Shown: positions 12,180 through 22,184 of the stretch, one piece after another
Position numbering within the stretch: the stretch's first letter is position 1
Layout: the number at the start of each line of letters is the position of its first letter
Assembly: GCA_947579665.1 (NCBI GenBank)
Contig: OX388350.1
Coordinates: forward strand, 434,001-498,000
DNA from: Sympetrum striolatum
Lineage: Eukaryota; Arthropoda; Insecta; Odonata; Libellulidae
Length of the DNA stretch: 64,000 nucleotides
Direction: 5' to 3'
Notes under the pieces: generated by a model
Told to the model about the DNA's origin: nothing
The model's database searches: none
Seen by the model: the letters and a program-made list of their open reading frames with translations, nothing else
Position numbers and translations under genes: made by a program

Positions 12180-12640
12180 AGGGATTGAAGTCAGAATTCA
12201 TGAAGAGGAGGCAATTTACTGTGATTTCAGCGAATGCAAACTATGATATTCAAATAGCAGGAACAAAATTACGGCCATTTTGCAATTTATCAAACCGATT
12301 TATAAAAGAGCATTTATGCGTTTGTGGTGACGACGAAGAAGTATTACCTCGAGGAAGATTTTTGAAGGACGGAATTCTAACGCAAACTCGATTTTACAGC
12401 AGAGATTTTAAGCAGTGCGTTTGTGTGATTCTCACCAAGTGTTCAATGTAATCGAATTCGTAATTTTTCGGAATTTCGTTAAATTTCCATCCTGATTGGT
12501 ATTTATTAAAAATATTATATACAAAACTTTCGTGAAAATTCGATGTTGTAAACAACTCATCCCCCTGACGACCGATCCCATTGTTGAATCCGATGTGTTA
12601 TCCCGTAAAAATACTCGAGGACTCTAAAAGCTGATGATTG
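12180..12640 (+). repeat. Helitron-like family, partial (+) copy
   Basis: The right half holds the family core CATCCCCCTGACGACCGATC (12557-12576) with 'cattgttgaatccgatgtg' and 'cccgtaaaaatactcgagg', as at 13.73 and 33.21 kb. The left half (12180-12450) reads as an 88-codon frame with no family resemblance. It has a weak partner near 32.29-32.37 kb in inverted orientation. Confidence 0.5.
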
Positions 12641-12764
12641 AAGAGGACGATATATTACATGGATAACGAGAAATAATCTATGTAAGAAGGTAACCAGCAA
12701 TTGCAGGTACGTAATCACAGTCAGGAGATTACCAGCTCATGGATGAGGGAAGTTAGATGTCTTG

Positions 12765-13332
12765 TCTATATATATAAAGCAGAAATTCTGTGTGTTTGTA
12801 CGTTTGTTTGTATGTTGTGTGTCTTCGATTTTAGTTCAAACCGTTTGCCAGATTCGCGTCAAACTTTGCGTACGTGTTTTCTGGGACCAGGAAGGACTTA
12901 CTATCTCAATTTTATTAGATAATTTCGCTGGGTTCGAACCAAGATCGCTCAGATGGGTTTCCATAAAGAATAAATCCAATCTTCACTTTAATCGGTAGCT
13001 ATATTTCTTTTGAAGAATTAAAATAGAAAAATAGTCGTGCGGAGTCGAGAAAAGAAGAAAAATTAATTAATATTTTAATTTTGATCGTGGAATATTGTTT
13101 CCGAATCGAAATTTTGACAAAATACGCGTTAATTATCCAAAATTGTTTGTATACAGCCAATCCTCCTCACGATCAATGCGATTGTTGGGCCGAGCTCATG
13201 AATTTTCCTGTGTAGAATAGCTTGGGATTTTAGACTGTATTCTAAAGGGAATTAACGCATTGCACGACCGGCAACTTGAATTCAATCTACTTCTATATTC
13301 CCCTTATAGAATCAACGGGCACTTCTGCTAGT
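12765..13332 (+). mobile_element. Helitron-like element with TC...CTAGT ends, 568 bp
   Basis: The copy starts TCTATATATATAAAGCAGAA at 12765 and ends ..CGGGCACTTCTGCTAGT at 13332. TC at the 5' end and CTRRT at the 3' end are the rules for Helitron termini. Inside are the family blocks: gattcgcgtcaaactttgcg (12853), the B-box-like GGGTTCGAACC (12928), the ATACGCGTTAATT block and a diverged TCCTCCTCACGATC core. A second copy starts at once after CTAGT, so two copies lie in tandem. The hairpin expected just before CTRRT is not convincing and the flanking bases are not the usual A/T, so the class is an inference. There is no coding capacity for a Rep/helicase. Confidence 0.5.
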
Positions 13333-13800
13333 ATATATATATAAAGCAGAAATTCTGTGGATGAGTTTGTCTAAGATTGGAGGCCACACCGTTCGTCCGA
13401 TTTGCATCAAACTTTATTCACGTGTCCTCTGCGACCTGAGAGAAATCACTGTCGTCTTTTTAATCCATAATTTTACGGGGTTCGAACCCAGGTCACTCAG
13501 ATAGTTTTCCATAAGGATTACATGTGAAACTCATTGCTATCGCATGCAGGGTTTATTTATTTTGCAAAATTAAATTAGAAGGAATAGTCGCACGTCAACG
13601 AGACAAACACCGGGAGTAAGAAAAACAACTGAAGATTCTTGTTTCATTCATGGAATCTTACTTTCGATTCGAATTTGCGAGAATATCGGTGAAAAATGCG
13701 AAAATTTAGTGAAAATTGGAGGTTATAAACAATTCATCCCCCTAACGACCGATCCCATTGTTGAATCCGGTGTGTTATCCCGTAAAAATACTCCCATGAA
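13333..13800 (+). mobile_element. Helitron-like element, tandem second copy
   Basis: It begins with the same TATATATATAAAGCAGAAAT, then has CCGTTCGTCCGATTTGCATC (13388-13407), GGGGTTCGAACCCAGG (13478-13493), AAATTAGAAGGAATAGTC and the core CATCCCCCTAACGACC. The 3' terminus is not recognisable. Similarity with 32.85-33.29 kb is high over the whole length. Confidence 0.55.
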
Positions 13801-14455
13801 GATGATGATTAAAGCAAGTAATGACGGAAGGGGTGTTTTAACTTACCGCCGAAGAGTGCCACAGCTATGTTAAATGGTAAAACGTTTTCTTCTTCCGATA
13901 ATTAAACACATGAATGACTCCAGTTTAAGGTTTGAAGAGGCTTTGACTTGCTTGTTTGAACTGGGAATCATCGACTTACTATGTTTCGAATCAAATTTTA
14001 GGAATGATGCCGTAAAGACAACCCAACAAAATTCACGTGGTAAATAGCTGATGCATTGAAAGAGTTTTTAAGATGCGTGGCAAAAATTTTTTTTATTATG
14101 ATTTTTTTTTTAATTTCTCTCAAATATTTTGTCAAAGTTCGGAATTTTGAGAATTCAAGAGTTTGAAATTTTATTTTGGCTAATCGGTAAGAGTAAGGGT
14201 AAGAAATATTCTTTTGACAGTTACAACAACTATTTAGCATTTTTAGAGAAAAACTTAAACAATGCATCTCAAATACTTACGTCACCATGACCACAAATGT
14301 CTGGAAAGTCATGGTTTTCTCAGAAAATACGAAAAAAATTCGTAACTCGAAAACAAAAGAAGATCGGACACCAAGATGAATTGCAAACCTGTAGCCCAGG
14401 TGATGCTCTACCTCTGTGTTTCGTTTGGTCATGACTTTTGGGACACCCTGTATAT

Positions 14456-14756
14456 ATAAAATCGAAATTACGTGGGTGTGTTTGTCTTGGATTGGAGGCC
14501 ACACCGTTCGTCCGATTTGCTTCAAACTTTACACACGTGTCCTCTGCGAAGAAAAGATGAAAATCCGTAACCAGAAATGTGAACAGCAATTTTACGTTTT
14601 TAAATGCAGAGATATGTTTTAAAATCGTAATTCGTCGTTTTCCTTTTTTATCAATAAGCAATTTTTACTCGTAATAAGACGATAACTGTTCTGTTGGAAT
14701 CAATTACCTTATGTGATCGTCATTTGCATTCCAATTAGTGTAGTATGCAATATTTA
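14456..14756 (+). repeat. Helitron-like 5' block plus duplicated segment, copy 1
   Basis: A truncated Helitron-like start (GGAGGCCACACCGTTCGTCC) leads into 'gaagaaaagatgaaaatccg' and sequence to 14756. The last 248 bp recur at 15171-15420 with about a dozen differences. Confidence 0.7.
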
Positions 14757-14776
14757 GCGTGCCTTATTGCATTTCA

Positions 14777-15158
14777 GGAAATCCCTTTGAAGCTCGTGAT
14801 GCATCATAAATACCTAGGAATCACACCCTGTTGTGATTTTTCCTTCAAATATTCGAAATAGGAAACTTGAATTGGATGCAAAGGTTAGCCAGAAGAATTC
14901 GGATGTTCATCTAAAGTAAAAGAAATAGCGTATTTCTCCCTGACCTCTACTCGAGTATTGCTGATCCTCACGAATTTAGGATTAATTTCCGATCTGGAGA
15001 TTGTTTGACCAGCGAAATTTGTCAGAGGAGAATCCAGATTCGGTGGCTGTGATAGAATCCCTCGGATGGAACTCTCTTTTCGATAGAAGACATCGAGGGA
15101 AGCTTTTTGATACATTTATCGCTACCGGGGAGGAGATAAATGATATTGTCTACCCAGT
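14777..15158 (+). pseudogene. LINE (CR1/Jockey superfamily) 3' coding fragment
   Basis: Frames across this stretch read SSKVKEIAYFSLTSTRV, then NLGLISDLEIV, then NLSEENPDSVAVIESLGWNS and RRHRGKLFDTFIATGEEI. This aligns in order with the C-terminal region of the RT polyprotein at 49.47-49.77 kb (VKEIAYFSLIRP, GLVSDLEMVQRR, MIESLSWNS, RRKLFGKF). Frame changes near 14957 and 14995 break it. A near-identical fragment is at 19244-19624. It ends abruptly where the duplicated Helitron-like segment begins. Confidence 0.75.
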
Positions 15159-15170
15159 TTTATTTATCGT

Positions 15171-15420
15171 TCGTCCGATTTGCTTCAAACTTTACACACG
15201 TGTCCTCTGCGAAGAAAAGATGAAAATCCGTAACCAGAAATGTGAACAGCAGTTTTACGTTTTTAAATGCAGAGACATGTTTTGAAATCGCAATTCATCG
15301 TTTTCCTCTTTTATCAATAAGCAATTTTTACTCGTAATAAGACGATAACTGTTCTGTTAGAATCAATCACCTTATGTGATCGTCATAAGCATTCCAATTA
15401 GTGTAGTATGCAATATTTAG
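15171..15420 (+). repeat. duplicated segment, copy 2 (offset 662 bp)
   Basis: 'cgttcgtccgatttgcttca' to 'gtagtatgcaatatttag' repeats 14509-14756 in direct orientation. The LINE fragment lies between the copies, so the layout fits a partial tandem duplication of a 662 bp unit. Confidence 0.8.
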
Positions 15421-15424
15421 TATC

Positions 15425-15775
15425 AGTAGTGTTGTTCACAACAATAAAGTCACTACGAAGATAAACACACATATTCATGAATTAACATTCGTTATCTTCG
15501 CAATCAAGCAGCGGGAAGGAAGGCAATGCAGATGCCGAGAGAGGGGAGTGAGGCACACTGCGCTAGATGAGGAGTGCGGTATCCAGTGCTATAATCAGAA
15601 CGTAAATGACACTTCCTGGGCCCTATTTTCATACAATAAATACAAAAGATGGAAGATACTATAAAAGATTACTTAAATTTCCACTGATGTTCGCTTCTTT
15701 CCGGTTTTTTTCTGCGAGGGATGATACGAGTAAAGTAAAGTCAAGGAAATTTATTCCATCTTAAAGAGAATACAA
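15425..15775. other. spacer, unrecognised
   Basis: A GC-richer patch at 15515-15575 (gaagccg-type words, 'gatgccgagagaggggagtg') has no recognised family. No supported gene. Confidence 0.35.
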
Positions 15776-15779
15776 ACAA

Positions 15780-16775
15780 AATGAAAAAATCTGATGTGGC
15801 CAGCACATGAATTTCTCCGCATGTATAAGATGTAAATATTTATCTACGACAGTATTTTCGAACTCTATATTCCATCTAAACTTGGAGGATGAGTAATTAA
15901 TTTATATATTATTATCTTTTACGTCACAAATATTATAAATAGTGTTTTTCGGGACATGTTCGATGAAAAACGATGAAATTGGCCTTTCGCCCAAGCGCCC
16001 ACAAAGTACATGATCAGCAACTTCCGGTTTATCAGTATTTCATGAATAACTCCTAAACAATCAGTGATACAAAAATATGTTCCAAACAAAAGTTATAGTA
16101 AAATATATTTTCTAAAACTTTTATAAATAATAGTATATACCTAAATATCATATTCATTGAGATATTTTGAAAACCGGAAATGAGCTTCGAAAAATAAAGC
16201 TCGACTTTCGGTTAACCGATTTACTCCAAAAACTAATCAACTCTAACGACTGTAATAAAAGTACTATATATGAAATTTGGTGTCAATCCGACAAATAATA
16301 TTCATGTTAGAGCGCCCACAAAGTACATAACAGCTACTTCCGGTTTATCAGTATTTCACGAATAACTCCTAATCAACCGGTGATATAAAAATATGTTTAA
16401 TACAAAAGTTATAGTAAATCACATTATCTAAAACTTTTATAGTACATACAATATACCTATATATCATATTTATGGAGATATTTTGCAAAAACGGAAATTT
16501 GCTTCGAAGAATAAAGCTCGACTTCTGGTAAACCGATTTACTTCAAAAACTAATTAACTCTAACAGCACCTAATATAATGCTATATATGAAGTTTGGTAT
16601 TGATATGGCTTATAGTTTTCACGTTAGAGCGCCCACAATCACATACATACACAGAAATCATTCCGAAAATGACGTGTTCTAGGGACCCCAAAACATTTAT
16701 TTCCGTTGAAATCTCGGAGTCGAATTTTTTCATGAAAACAATACTTTCTCTATACTACACGTATATGGAGAAAGT
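15780..16775 (+). mobile_element. 1 kb element with ~12 bp inverted ends and 317 bp internal units, copy 1
   Basis: The ends read 'gccagcacatgaatttctcc' on the left and 'atatggagaaagt' on the right. The word GCGCCCACAA occurs at 15995, 16312 and 16629, exactly 317 bp apart, and the DNA between (cttccggtttatcagtattt ... ctccaaaaactaat) is repeated. The same element lies inverted at 30988-31975. No open frame; it looks non-autonomous. Confidence 0.7.
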
Positions 16776-16889
16776 AAAAACTAGATACATGCATATAACA
16801 ATAATAAGAATGATAATACTATTTCTATCAAAATAATACAATTATAATAACCAAAAAATTATCATATTAAAAAAATCTATCAACATTTT

Positions 16890-17290
16890 CATTTGATAAT
16901 AACCACGACTTGACTAACTGAAGAACAACGTTCCTCATTTTTTATTTCTTTAGGCAAAAAATTAGAAATGTTTGGTCCCATAAAAACAAAAGGGCTTTTA
17001 AAAATAGTCAATTTCGGTTTAATTAAATGTGCATTCCCTTTTCTCAAATTATAATGAATTGAACTTTCAGAGATGACATCCACTCATGACAAAAAACAAC
17101 TTCGAAACACTAAACAAATACAAGTGTTGTAACGGGAGCAATTCTACATTTACAAGTAATGGATATGAATGCTCAAATCTATTCTTCAGGCAGATTATTC
17201 TGATAACCCTTTTTAGCAGGATTAATGCAGATTTAAACGTATTTTTATACGCACTTCCCCAAAATTGTAATCCATAATTTATTTCTCCCC
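16890..17290 (-). pseudogene. non-LTR retrotransposon C-terminal fragment (-)
   Basis: The minus strand reads INYGLQFWGSAYKNTF, then LILLKRVIRIICLKNRF, then PLLVNVELLPLQHLYLF. After a frame change it continues YNLRKGNAHLIKP and FVFMGPNISNFLPKEIK (about 17000 down to 16910). The order YGL.FWG, LQK..IRII, LPL..LY and F.G..IWN.LP is the C-terminal tail of Jockey-type invertebrate RT polyproteins. The RT core is missing. The 5' edge of the homology meets the palindrome at 17285. Confidence 0.75.
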
Positions 17291-17395
17291 TTCTATTGCA
17301 GCTGGAATGTTGACATTTCGCGACGATATAGCTCAAATTCAAACTTATATCGTCGCGAAATTTCAGCATTCCAGCTGCAATGGAAGGGGAGGAAT
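17285..17395. repeat. imperfect palindrome, ~50 bp arms
   Basis: 'ccccttctattgcagctgga atgttgacatttcgcgacgata' is followed within a few bases by its near-complement 'tatcgtcgcgaaatttcagc attccagctgcaatggaagggg'. The centre is about 17335-17345. The plus and minus strands therefore give nearly the same reading (VAKFQHSSCN against VAKCQHSSCN). Confidence 0.8.
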
Positions 17396-17399
17396 TGTG

Positions 17400-17540
17400 C
17401 GTTACCATCGGAAATCAGCAGATGGCCATAAACGGACTTCTACGAACAGGGCATGTCGAAACTGGTGCCACGATGGGAGAAATGCGTTGGGAAAATTGGT
17501 GACGATGCAGAAAAGTTGGCCAAAGATGTAAGTTAATCTG
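17400..17540 (+). pseudogene. possible transposase C-terminal remnant
   Basis: A frame ending at a TAA near 17536 reads LVPRWEKCVGKIGDDAEKL. The pattern LxxRWxKCI-x-GDYVEK is common at the C-terminus of mariner-like transposases. Only about 40 residues are visible and the upstream catalytic domain is missing, so this is tentative. Confidence 0.35.
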
Positions 17541-17889
17541 TGATTTCTTTGGTTTCGATACGTATTAAACTTTTTGGGAAAAAGATCATTATGCGTTACT
17601 GTCCGATCGTATCAAGGAATCATTTTTCCCAATAGAATTCACCTCAGGTTTTTATCGAAGTCTAAATTTTCCCTCTCTATTCACCTGCACGCAACTGCTT
17701 ACGAGTACAACATCGTGCACGATGGTAAAGGTGAGGATTCAATCCCAACCAAAATGAAGACCTCACAACAAGTTATACACCAACTGCACTAACGGAATAC
17801 TTTTACACCACAACAATCAAGATATCTTCAACAATATTGACTGCAAGTTAATTGAACTGAATCCAAAATCCGGTATCAAATTGACTCAC

Positions 17890-18465
17890 ATTTCGTTTTT
17901 AGAAAACACATCATTTGAGTCGCTTCCAACGATTGATTTAGCACGTCAATGTGAACGAAATGCAATATATCGTCCTCTTTAATCATCTTCATGGGCCTCG
18001 AGTATTTTTACGGGATAACACATCGGATTCAACAATGGGATCGGTCGTCAGGGGGATGAGTTGTTTACAACCTCGAATTTTCACTAAATTTTCGCATATT
18101 TCACCGATATTCTCGCAAATTCGAGTCGGAAGTAAGATTCCACGAATTAAATAAGAATTTTCATTCAATTTTCTTTCTTTTGGTGTTTGTCTCGTCAACG
18201 CGCGACTATTCCTTCTAATTTAATTTTGCAAAAGAAACAAACCCTGCATGCGGTGAAAATGAGTTTTACGTGTATTCATTATGGAAAACTGTTTGAGCGA
18301 TCAGAGTTCGAACCACGTGAAACTGTGGAACAAAAAGGCGACAGTGATTCCTTCCTGATATCAGAGGATACGTGTATAAAGTTTGTAGCAAATCGGACGA
18401 ACGGCGTGGCCTCCAATCGAAGACAAACACACCCACAGAATGTCGATTTCTTTTATATAGATCGT
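17890..18465 (-). mobile_element. Helitron-like element (-)
   Basis: The minus strand carries the family in full order: 5' blocks (TTGGAGGCCACGCCGTTCGT-like, 18400-18425), a B-box-like word near 18305-18320, AAATTAGAAGGAATAGTC, and the CATCCCCCTGACGACCGATC core (18036-18055). It ends near 17890-17940. The match to 33.0-33.3 kb is close. Confidence 0.65.
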
Positions 18466-18664
18466 GTATCTAATTTAAGTGACGTCGAGTATAAGCCGAG
18501 AAAGCGTGGGAAAGCGAATTAATATTATTATAAAAGCAAAGTGTACAACCAAAGTTTACATGATGAGTCTCTAAGGAGGAATTCATGATCAGCAACACCC
18601 TGGAAGAGGACAAAGGGACGAGTGTTGAAGGAAGAAGGATAAAATGTGAATCAGATGATATGGT

Positions 18665-18850
18665 TATCTTGATCCTCAGAAAGTAGGATTAATTTATGAT
18701 GGTGGTGGAGCAGCTAGTCAAGAGAGATTTCAGATTCGACAGCAGTGGCTGTGATAGAATCCCTCGGATGGAACTCTCTTATCGATAGAAGACGTCGAGG
18801 GAAGCTTTTTGATAAATTTATCACTACAGATTTCGGGGAGGAGATATTAA
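18665..18850 (+). pseudogene. LINE 3' coding fragment
   Basis: 'gatcctcagaaagtaggatt aatttatga' and 'gtggctgtgatagaatccct cggatggaactctctt' match the C-terminal RT region at 49.56-49.72 kb and the fragments at 14.9 and 19.5 kb (VAVIESLGWNSL, RRGKLFDKFI). It stops where the 20/40 bp minisatellite begins. Confidence 0.65.
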
Positions 18851-18854
18851 GAGG

Positions 18855-19215
18855 AAAGGAGAATGCGATGACTATGCTTATTAATTGATGAGTACGCTTA
18901 GAAAGAGATGAGTATGCTTTGAAAGTGATGACTATGCTTAGAATCCGATGACTATGGTTAGTAAGTGATGAGGATCTTAGAATACGATGCTTATGCTTAG
19001 TAAAAGATGAGCAAGCTTAGAATATGATGACTCTGCTTAGTAAGTGATGAGTAAGCTTAGAATATGATGACTCTGCTTAGTAAGTGATGAGTAAGCTTAG
19101 AATATGATGACTCTGCTTAGTAAGTGATGAGTAAGTGATGAGTGAGCTTAGAATATGATGACTCTGCTTAGTAAGTGATGAGGATGCTTAGAATCTGATT
19201 TATATGCTTAGTATC
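18855..19215 (+). repeat. 20/40 bp minisatellite
   Basis: Tandem words of the type GATGANTATGCTTAGNAAGT (20 bp) cover this stretch. In 19005-19190 they settle into a 40 bp dimer (gatgactctgcttagtaagt + gatgagtaagcttagaatat) repeated about four times. It sits between two LINE fragments. Confidence 0.9.
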
Positions 19216-19243
19216 AACGCTACCTGCGTACCTTATAGTATTT

Positions 19244-19676
19244 CAGGATATCCTTTGAAGCTCGTGATGCATCATAAATGCGTAGGAATCACGTTCAGTA
19301 GTGATTTCTCCTTCAAATATTCGAAATAGGAAACGCGAATGGGATGCAAAGGTTACCCAGTAGAATTCGGATGTTCATCTAAAGTAAAAGAAAAAGCGTA
19401 TTTCTCCCTGACCTCTACTCGAGTATTGCTGATCCTCACGAATTTAGGATTAATTTCCGATCTGGAGATTGTTTGACCATCGAAATTTGTCAGAGGAGAA
19501 TCCAGATTCGGTGGCTGTGATAGAATCACTCGGATGGAACTCTCTTTTCGATAGAAGGCATCCAGGGAAGCTTTTTGATAAATTTATCGCTACCGGGGAG
19601 GAGATAAATGATATTGTCATCCCAGTTATAAACTTACGCGACCTTCGAGAGAAAACAAAAGAGCGATACAGGGAAG
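19244..19676 (+). pseudogene. LINE 3' coding fragment, interrupted by Tigger
   Basis: Frames read SSKVKEKAYFSL, LGLISDLEIV, NLSEENPDSVAVIESLGWNS, HPGKLFDKFIATGEEI and LRDLREKTKERYREVQ. The last block is interrupted at 19677 by the Tigger target site and resumes after it (ARTDSYFWFSRSIREANS-like, from 20844). It matches 49.47-49.89 kb in order. Frame changes near 19424 and 19463 inactivate it. Confidence 0.8.
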
Positions 19677-19678
19677 TA

Positions 19679-20841
19679 CAGTAAAACCCCGGTAATCCGG
19701 ACACTCGCTAATCCGGAACCCTCGGTAATCCGGACGGTCCATTGGGAGCTATGCAAACCCGCAACTTCTTCTTGTGAACAAATAAACACGCATATTAGTA
19801 ACAAGAAACGTGAGGTGGACAGACTATTTGAAATATTTCTCCATTGGCTGCAATGATGTGATGGAGAGCGAAGTATTTCGTTTATTGTGATAACACATCT
19901 AAGTTGTGATAGTTTTCGGAGACAGCATTTTTCCATTAGAGGAATGCTTAATATGTGCGAGACTAAACAATTTCGAAAGAAAATAAATTTTCAGTTACAG
20001 CAGGGTTTCACTTCTCAAAACATCACGTTCATTAAATAGCTAGAGTGTTAGAGAGTCAGAATGTTATTCCAAGCATTAGGTTAGGATATTGTAAGTTGCT
20101 TCTTACAATTATTCTGAATGATCCTGTGCACAATGAAAATTTGGAAAATGTACTTAAAAAAGGTAAATTTAAAAGATGCCGTGTTCAATCTAGCTGACTC
20201 ATGGGCATCTGTGTCTAAATTATTGATCAGCAAGTCGTGGAAAAATTTACTCCCAAATTTTATTGGTTCCGAAGTTTTAGAAAATGTGCAAACTGAAGAA
20301 ATTCAGCTTCACTCATTAATCAGTTACAAAATTCGAACCCAATATCTAACCCTGAAGCTCTCCGATGGGCTGCTGAGGCTGACGACAGTTTGGCTCGAAA
20401 CGAAGCTAACAGATGATGAAATTATCAGAACAGTAACGGCAGAAGATGATGACGACGACGACGACAATCCTGTAGACTCCGTCAAAATTTCTCATTCCGA
20501 GGCTTTGGCGGCACTCGATACATCATTAAAGTGGGCCGAGGAGCAAAATTTTGAAGCACATGAAATTATGCTCTTTAGACGTTTTAGAGACCGCGCACTT
20601 GATTCAAAAATAAAAACGGTTGCGCAAAAGAAAATAACTGACTTTTTTTGCTCGCTGATAATAGTCATTCACTTAATATGTTGTAATACCGTATGTAATA
20701 TATACATGCTTTATCTGTACAGTGTAATTTTTGAGAAAAAAGGGTTTTTACCTTATTTTTTTAAAACCTCGCCAATCCGGATACCCCGCTAATCCGGACG
20801 CCTATGTGCGTGAATTCGTCCGGATTACCGGGGTTCTACTG
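19679..20841 (+). mobile_element. complete Tigger/pogo element, 1163 bp, internally deleted
   Basis: The left end is CAGTAAAACCCCGGTAATCC and the right end is the inverted ..GGATTACCGGGGTTCTACTG. Both carry several subterminal copies of 'taatccgga'. TA at 19677-19678 and TA at 20842-20843 form the target duplication. Only the C-terminal part of the transposase remains, so it depended on an autonomous relative. It is nested in a LINE 3' end whose sequence reads through once the element is removed. Confidence 0.93.
20118..20680 (+). pseudogene. Tigger transposase C-terminal part
   Basis: One open frame of 224 codons (to 20792) reads VNLKDAVFNLADSWASV, then SKSWKNLLPNFIG, then LTDDEIIRTVTAEDDDDDDD, and ends the recognisable part with VAQKKITDFF. 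This is the post-catalytic region of Tigger/jerky-like transposases: a predicted NLADSW block, an acidic linker and a terminal KQ-x-ITDFF-like motif. The CENP-B DNA-binding and DDE_1 regions are deleted. The frame runs on past 20680 through AT-rich terminal sequence. The open frame and good ends suggest it is younger than the Tigger at the window start. Confidence 0.85.
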
Positions 20842-20843
20842 TA

Positions 20844-20985
20844 GTTGCCAGGACAGATAGCTACTTCTGGTTCTCGCGAAGTATTAGAGAAGCTAATAGC
20901 TGCTCCCCAGGTTAGATGTTGGTGTTTTTTCACCCCCTGCCACGCACCACTGGCGGATTGCGCGGTTTAAATGTAAATGTAAAAC
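20844..20985 (+). mobile_element. LINE 3' end and UTR hairpin (continuation after Tigger)
   Basis: 'gacagatagctacttctggttc' continues the RT frame from 19676. It is followed by CACCCCCTGCCACGCACCAC (20932-20951) and a short G/C hairpin, then 'aaatgtaaatgtaaa'. The same 3' layout closes the elements at 43.85, 49.91 and 50.43 kb. Confidence 0.8.
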
Positions 20986-21149
20986 AAAAGCTATGATAGT
21001 GAATGACGGAGAAGTTGTAGTGACAAATGAGGGAAGGAGAATAGAGCAGGTTAAAAGGTGCTGACGGAGGATTAAGACAAGGATAGCTATGGCAAAGGAA
21101 GACTTCTGTAAGAAATGTGAATTAAGCTAGAGCTGAGGATTGGTGGGGA

Positions 21150-22140
21150 ATGTATGGAGCGATTCACACATAGTTAGAGACAGTGATATTTTGTTGTGCT
21201 GCATAGTAAGTATCACCAGTAAGACCCGGGTTCGATGCCGAGCGGAAATATTGCAGCGAATTTTAAGAATATTTTCAATCCGTTTTTTTTCTTTTGAGGA
21301 CCCTCTCGATATGATGCCGACTTGAAATTAGTGTTGTCGATATGCTCGCGGAATGCAAGCAACATTTTACTCGTATTATATACAATTCCTTATCCGGATT
21401 CATTCATATAGATAGATAGGATACTAATTCACAGCCTAAACCACAATTGTCATTGAATTGAAATCTTATTACAGCGTATAGGCCCTGACGTGAAACCACA
21501 AGGGGAAAAAGGCGACTTTTAACCTCAGTGTCATGGGTTCGATTCCAGAAGGCCCCAAAATCCCATTTTTTTCCATTTAAAAGCATTGCTTTGATTTTCG
21601 GGAATTTCTAAGAAATACTTCCCGGATAGGTAGAGAATTAAATCTCAAGGAGCCTATATATAGGGTCATGATCTATTGAAAGCATTAATGACTTTCACAG
21701 AATAAATTCTGGGTTCGATTCTAGGACGATGCAAAAATCTCCCATTTAAAATACATTGAGGTAAATATTCATGACTTTTTTTGATATGCTTAACGAAATG
21801 ATACGAAGTTCTCGCTTTTCTAGAATATGTATAATCAAGAATCTGTTTAAGATAACAAAAGTAGATAAGACCATGCTGCTCCTGGGTTCGATGCCAGAGC
21901 ATATTAAAATTTCTCACATAAGGAATATAAAGGAAAAGTAGGATGTCGTTTGAGGAAGTTGCAACCAATATTTCTGCTTGAATTTTCACACATAGTTAGA
22001 GATGGTGATTTTCTGTTGTGCTGCATAGTAAGTATCACCAGGTAGACCCGGGTTCGTTGCCGGGCGGTAAATATATCTCCCATATAAAACACTGGGTAGT
22101 TTTTCATTATTTCTTTACGCACTTATCGAAATTATAGGAA
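21150..22140 (+). repeat. B-box-array repeat family, (+) copy
   Basis: B-box-like GGTTCGANNCC words start (ttcga) at 21231, 21538, 21714, 21887 and 22053. Spacing is 307, 176, 173 and 166 bp. The blocks between match, in complement, those of 60.9-64.0 kb (for example 'gaatttctaagaaatacttc ccgga'). Confidence 0.8.
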
Positions 22141-22184
22141 GTTCTTGCTTTAACAGAAGATGTATGGCATTTGCAATGGAAGAA

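Noticed and set aside
14416..15285. Recurrent frame containing RPICFKLYTRVLC (also at 32851-33063 and others)
   Set aside because: The same words appear only where the noncoding Helitron-like block gattTGCTTCAAACTTTA happens to be in frame; frames are short and stop at different places, so this is a repeat read as protein, not a conserved gene.
17067..17408. 113-codon minus frame as one gene
   Set aside because: Its left two thirds are LINE tail, its first third is the palindrome; a chance fusion of two repeats.
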